This document shows positions 31,515 to 34,671 of a stretch of DNA of 34,671 nt, in pieces (position 1 is the stretch's first letter; each line of letters opens with the position of its first letter). Position numbers and translations under genes: made by a program. Source of the DNA: Nitrospira sp. (GTDB lineage Bacteria > Nitrospirota > Nitrospiria > Nitrospirales > Nitrospiraceae). The notes under the pieces were generated by a model, which saw only the letters and a program-made list of their open reading frames with translations, ran no database searches and was not told the origin of the DNA. The DNA lies in assembly GCA_018242765.1 (NCBI GenBank), contig JAFEBH010000006.1, positions 1-34,671 on the forward strand. The letters run 5' to 3'.

Positions 31515-33656
31515 ATGATGACGCCCGGGCCTCCGGTTGCCAAGCCACAAGAACGGAAACTGCCGACCCTCCGGCCTCAGCTGCAATTCAACCGCGGGAC
31601 TCCCACGCCTGACGGGGTGCCCACCTGGACCATCGTCGATCCGGTTCGCAACCGCTATTTTCAGATCGAATGGCCCGTCTACCAGATGATCCAGCGATGG
31701 AACGCCGGGACGATCGAAAAGCTCCATGCAGCGATGACGCAGGAGACGACCTGTCACACGTCCATGGCGGATGTCGAAGACCTCGTGAAGTTTCTTTACA
31801 CCAACAATCTCACGGAACAATCAGCCAGCGGCAAACACACAGACTATCAGAGCCAAGCCCAGGCCGGAGAACACAATTGGCTGATGTGGTTGGTCCACCA
31901 CTATTTGTTCATCAAGATTCCACTGTGCCACCCGCATAATTTCCTCAAGGCGACCCTCCCGTTCGTGGAGCCGTTCTACACGAGGGCGGCTGGCTGGACC
32001 TTCGGTGCCCTGGGACTGTTTGGGTTGATCCTCGTGGGGCGTCAATGGGACACGTTTGTCTCGACCTTTCTCTATTTCTTCAGTTGGCGTGGAGCCATCC
32101 TCTACAGCCTGTCGCTCGGAGCGGTGAAAGTGGTGCATGAATTAGGTCATGCTTACACGGCCACGCGATTTGGGTGCCGTGTGCCGACCATGGGCGTCGC
32201 ATTCATGGTGATGATGCCGGTAGTGTACTCGGATGTGACCGATTCGTACCGTCTGACATCCAAGCGGAAGCGTCTCCTCATCGCGGCCGGCGGAGTCATC
32301 GCCGAATTGGGGTTGGCGGCATTGGCGCTCATTTCCTGGGGATTCCTCTCGGAAGGGACGTTACGAAGCATTGCATTCATTGTGGCCACGACCAGTCTGG
32401 CGATGAGTCTCGCCGTGAATCTGAATCCGCTCATGCGGTTCGACGGCTACTATGTACTGGCGGATGGATTGGGCCTGCCGAATTTGCAAGATCGGGCCTT
32501 TGCCTTCGGGCAATGGCGATTACGGTGCATGCTGTTTGGTCGACATAGTGGACCGCCGGAGATCGTCTCTCAGCGAGTGCAGTACACCATGGTGGCATAC
32601 GCCTGGTCGATCTGGCTCTACCGTCTCATCCTATTCACCGGCATCGCCGTGATGGTCTATCACTACTTTTTCAAAGCGTTGGGCATCATCCTCTTCTTGG
32701 TCGAGATCGTCTGGTTCATCGCCATGCCGATTTATCGGGAGCTGACCGTGTGGTGGAATAGCCGGATGCTGTATGCCGGATCGCCGCGCGCGTGGGTCAG
32801 CACGGCCTGTCTGGCGGCAGTGTCGGCATTGACTGTGATCCCCTTGCACACCAGTATTTCGCTGCCTGCGGTGCTGCAAGCCTCCTCCTATGCGACCATC
32901 TTTGCGCCGACGCCGGGCCGGCTGCAGCAGGTCTTGGTACGTGACGGTCAATCCGTCAAGGAAGGCGATGCACTGGTAATCCTCGAGAATCCGTCGTTGG
33001 ACAAGGAAGTACGGTTAGCCGAAACAAAAGTCGAAAAATGGGACTATCGGCTTGGGCGGATGGCCGGCTATGGACAAGATCGTGATCAGCGGCAGGTGAT
33101 TGCAGAATCACTCCGAGCGGGGCTTGCGGAACTGAAGGGGTTGGAGGCCAAACGAGACAATTTGACCTTGAAAGCTCCGATTGCCGGGATTGTGCGGGAT
33201 CGAGCCGATTCACTGACGGCAGGACGATGGATTAACCAGAAAGTGCCCATTGCCTATCTGGTGGACGATCGGCAGGCGGAGATTGAAAGTTTTGTTCCAG
33301 TGGACGAACTTGCGTATGTCGAGGTCGGGCAACCGGCGCGGTTTATCCCGCTCGATCTCACGAGGCCGTCGGTCGAAGCGCATGTCTCACAAGTTGCCGA
33401 GGTGGACGAGCGCGAGTTTCTGGTGCCGTACCTGGCCTCATTGTATGGCGGGGATATCCCCGTGAGAAAGGACGACAAGGGACGGCTCAAACCGGAGGTT
33501 TCGGTCTATCGAGTGCGGCTGCGTCTGGATGATGCCACGACCCATCCCGACCAAATCCTCCCCGGCCATGTGCAGATTGAGGGCCAACCGTCGAGTATCG
33601 CGAAACGAGCATGGGATCAGGTGGCGGCCACCTTGATCAGGGAGAGCGGATTCTAG
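31515..33656 (+). CDS. PqqD-like / M50 metalloprotease / HlyD-type adaptor fusion
   Basis: A 713-residue multidomain membrane protein. Residues about 20-100 resemble a PqqD-like winged domain (LRPQLQFNRG..., WTIVDPVRNRYFQIEWPVYQMIQRW, VEDLVKFLYTNNLT). From about 160 to 450 there are some nine hydrophobic segments forming a site-2-protease (M50) domain. The zinc site is HELGH (208-212) in the first conserved helix, with a distal NLNPLMRFDGYY whose Asp310 would be the third ligand. All three ligands are present, so it could be active. Residues about 455-700 form a HlyD-type adaptor (IFAPTPGRLQQVLVRDGQSVKEGD; LKAPIAGIVRDRADSLTAG). It is the last gene of the operon; repeat copy 3 starts at its stop. 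Confidence 0.85.
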   Translation: MMTPGPPVAKPQERKLPTLRPQLQFNRGTPTPDGVPTWTIVDPVRNRYFQIEWPVYQMIQRWNAGTIEKLHAAMTQETTCHTSMADVEDLVKFLYTNNLTEQSASGKHTDYQSQAQAGEHNWLMWLVHHYLFIKIPLCHPHNFLKATLPFVEPFYTRAAGWTFGALGLFGLILVGRQWDTFVSTFLYFFSWRGAILYSLSLGAVKVVHELGHAYTATRFGCRVPTMGVAFMVMMPVVYSDVTDSYRLTSKRKRLLIAAGGVIAELGLAALALISWGFLSEGTLRSIAFIVATTSLAMSLAVNLNPLMRFDGYYVLADGLGLPNLQDRAFAFGQWRLRCMLFGRHSGPPEIVSQRVQYTMVAYAWSIWLYRLILFTGIAVMVYHYFFKALGIILFLVEIVWFIAMPIYRELTVWWNSRMLYAGSPRAWVSTACLAAVSALTVIPLHTSISLPAVLQASSYATIFAPTPGRLQQVLVRDGQSVKEGDALVILENPSLDKEVRLAETKVEKWDYRLGRMAGYGQDRDQRQVIAESLRAGLAELKGLEAKRDNLTLKAPIAGIVRDRADSLTAGRWINQKVPIAYLVDDRQAEIESFVPVDELAYVEVGQPARFIPLDLTRPSVEAHVSQVAEVDEREFLVPYLASLYGGDIPVRKDDKGRLKPEVSVYRVRLRLDDATTHPDQILPGHVQIEGQPSSIAKRAWDQVAATLIRESGF

Positions 33657-33720
33657 CAGGATGTTGAAAAAGACTTCCGGCGGTGTTCTCGCCTCGCTCA
33701 AGGCCTCACCGTACCAACCA
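33656..33720 (+). repeat. Dispersed palindromic-ended repeat, copy 3 (left half only)
   Basis: It begins at the stop of the M50 fusion gene with CAGGATGTTGAAAAAGAC and continues GTTCTCGCCTCGCTCAAGGC. It matches the left half of copies 1 and 2. The right half is absent. It lies in the 84-base gap between convergent genes. Confidence 0.65.
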
Positions 33721-33740
33721 CTCACGCGCCCCACGTTTTG

Positions 33741-34466
33741 TTATGCTGCTCTGTCGACCATAGCCTGGTGAAACTGGTCCGTCACACAGAGTCGGAAAAA
33801 CTGTCCCGCTTCCTGTTCAAACCGATCCAAGGTTGAGAGCAGGTCTGCCCACTCCAGACGTTGGGTCGTAAAGTAGTCCTGGTCGAGGAGGTACGCTGGG
33901 ACTCCCGGTTGATTGGCCTGCCCTGCGTCCCGGTATTGAACGAACCCGTGGATGAGGCGGAACCGGTGTGAGCTCTCCGGGAGCGCGACCACCACGTCAT
34001 GCCGACTGCCCTGCAGGTGTCCTTTGTGGCCTGGAATTCCAAAAGGACCGAGCACCTTGGCGTTAATCAGCGCAGCCCACTGAATCGTCGTAAAGCCATA
34101 GAGAGTCGGGCGCAAGAGGTTTTGGAAGCGCAGGTTGGTGCGGGTGCAGAAGGCCGGTTCGTAGCAGGTCTGTAAGGCATGAACGACTCCTGAAACCTGA
34201 GCCTGGAATTGTGACCAGTCGGTATAGCGACTCGTCATGACGGTCACCGAATCCGGGAGCAAGAGAACTTCCTGATAGGTGTTCTGGCTGGCCAGGCGGT
34301 AGCCTCGACGATCTTGGGTCGGCTGAAACAGCGGATAGTCTTTGCGGAGCTGCTCCTGAAAGGAGGCCGGCAACTCCTGGCCGATCTTCAAAATCATTGG
34401 AAACTGTATTTGACAGGTCACGGAAAGAAGCGGTGAGCGTATGGCTTGTTCCCAAGCAGGATTCAT
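33741..34466 (-). CDS. TIGR04255-family protein
   Basis: A 241-residue soluble protein starting at ATG 34466 after an AAGGAG site. The pattern matches the TIGR04255 family: SPLLSVTCQIQFP, LPASFQEQLRKDYPLFQP, then VTVMTSRYTDWSQFQAQV and the TRTNLRFQNLL segment. Members are sporadic and of unknown function. It is a bit shorter than usual. It converges on the M50 export operon with 84 bases between stops, so no co-transcription is implied. Confidence 0.7.
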   Translation of the reverse strand: MNPAWEQAIRSPLLSVTCQIQFPMILKIGQELPASFQEQLRKDYPLFQPTQDRRGYRLASQNTYQEVLLLPDSVTVMTSRYTDWSQFQAQVSGVVHALQTCYEPAFCTRTNLRFQNLLRPTLYGFTTIQWAALINAKVLGPFGIPGHKGHLQGSRHDVVVALPESSHRFRLIHGFVQYRDAGQANQPGVPAYLLDQDYFTTQRLEWADLLSTLDRFEQEAGQFFRLCVTDQFHQAMVDRAA

Positions 34467-34671
34467 AGTGTCGTACTCCTTCGAGAAGTAGTCGGGAAAC
34501 CGTTACCAGTCGTATCGGTTACTGGCGGTCATACCTTAATGGCCCTTGTTCATGGCTGGAGCCAAGTTGAGCCGTTGAGGAGGCATTGCTGTACGTTCAG
34601 AAGCCCTTCCTCACCCATTGATGTCGTATGAGAAGCCGGTCGTGTCGGCGGCGCAACTGACCTATACCATC
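34467..34671 (+). other. Window end; possible start of a further gene
   Basis: No complete gene. A frame opening with ATG at 34621 (MSYEKPVVSAAQLTYTI) runs off the edge without a stop, but no ribosome site was found before it, so the call is weak. The region should also carry the promoter of the TIGR04255 gene. Confidence 0.3.

Noticed and set aside
1..34671. tRNA or rRNA genes, CRISPR arrays, intact insertion sequences, replication origins
   Set aside because: No cloverleaf with CCA-adjacent stems, no regularly spaced direct repeats, no transposase or integrase motifs and no DnaA-box cluster were seen on reading. A tool search could still find a divergent one.

Overview
The window looks like a chromosomal segment from a Gram-negative bacterium of moderate-to-high GC content. 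It carries several envelope-spanning export systems with outer-membrane factors and lipoprotein signal peptides. The mix of genes and a dispersed intergenic repeat suggests Nitrospira (Nitrospirota). That assignment is from pattern memory and is an inference; no ribosomal or marker gene is present to prove it. No rRNA, tRNA, CRISPR array or intact transposase was seen.

Layout. (1) 1-2600 is a small accessory stretch. It holds a secreted protein of unknown function, a frameshifted small zinc-ribbon gene, and, on the minus strand, an AbiEii-like nucleotidyltransferase with a small partner next to a 5'-truncated Phd/YefM antitoxin remnant. (2) 2656-6412 is a TetR-controlled operon for an ABC-2 type exporter (regulator, lipoprotein adaptor, ATPase, permease) behind a good sigma70-like promoter. 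(3) 6720-12964 is a complete RND tripartite efflux operon (adaptor, HAE1-type pump, NodT-type outer-membrane factor) headed by a STAS-domain protein and a 44-residue protein. (4) 12967-19181 is a run of plus-strand metabolic and repair genes: nitroreductase, SDR, NmrA-like protein, RidA-like protein, AlkA-type glycosylase, ferredoxin/metallo-beta-lactamase fusion and a BT1-family transporter. Two copies of the dispersed repeat sit in its gaps. (5) 19336-21792 is a compact minus-strand cluster: DUF1059 protein, lipoprotein, methyltransferase, TfoX-N protein and DUF488 protein. (6) 22443-27436 holds two paralogous small membrane proteins, DNA polymerase IV, a PilZ-like protein, a sodium:solute symporter, a CheY-like receiver and an intact zinc-ribbon protein. 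(7) 27807-33656 is a four-gene operon. It encodes a TolC-like outer-membrane lipoprotein, a periplasmic adaptor, a GAF-TM-adaptor fusion, and a 713-residue protein that joins a PqqD-like N-terminus, an M50 metalloprotease-type membrane domain and an adaptor domain. (8) A convergent TIGR04255-like gene and the start of a possible further gene close the window.

The window therefore holds three separate export machines. The first two are of recognisable classes. The third has outer-membrane and periplasmic parts but no ATPase or RND pump; its inner-membrane parts are the GAF- and M50-containing fusions. It is the best candidate for a little-described system. Its substrate is unknown, and the PqqD-like reading, if right, would point to a peptide.
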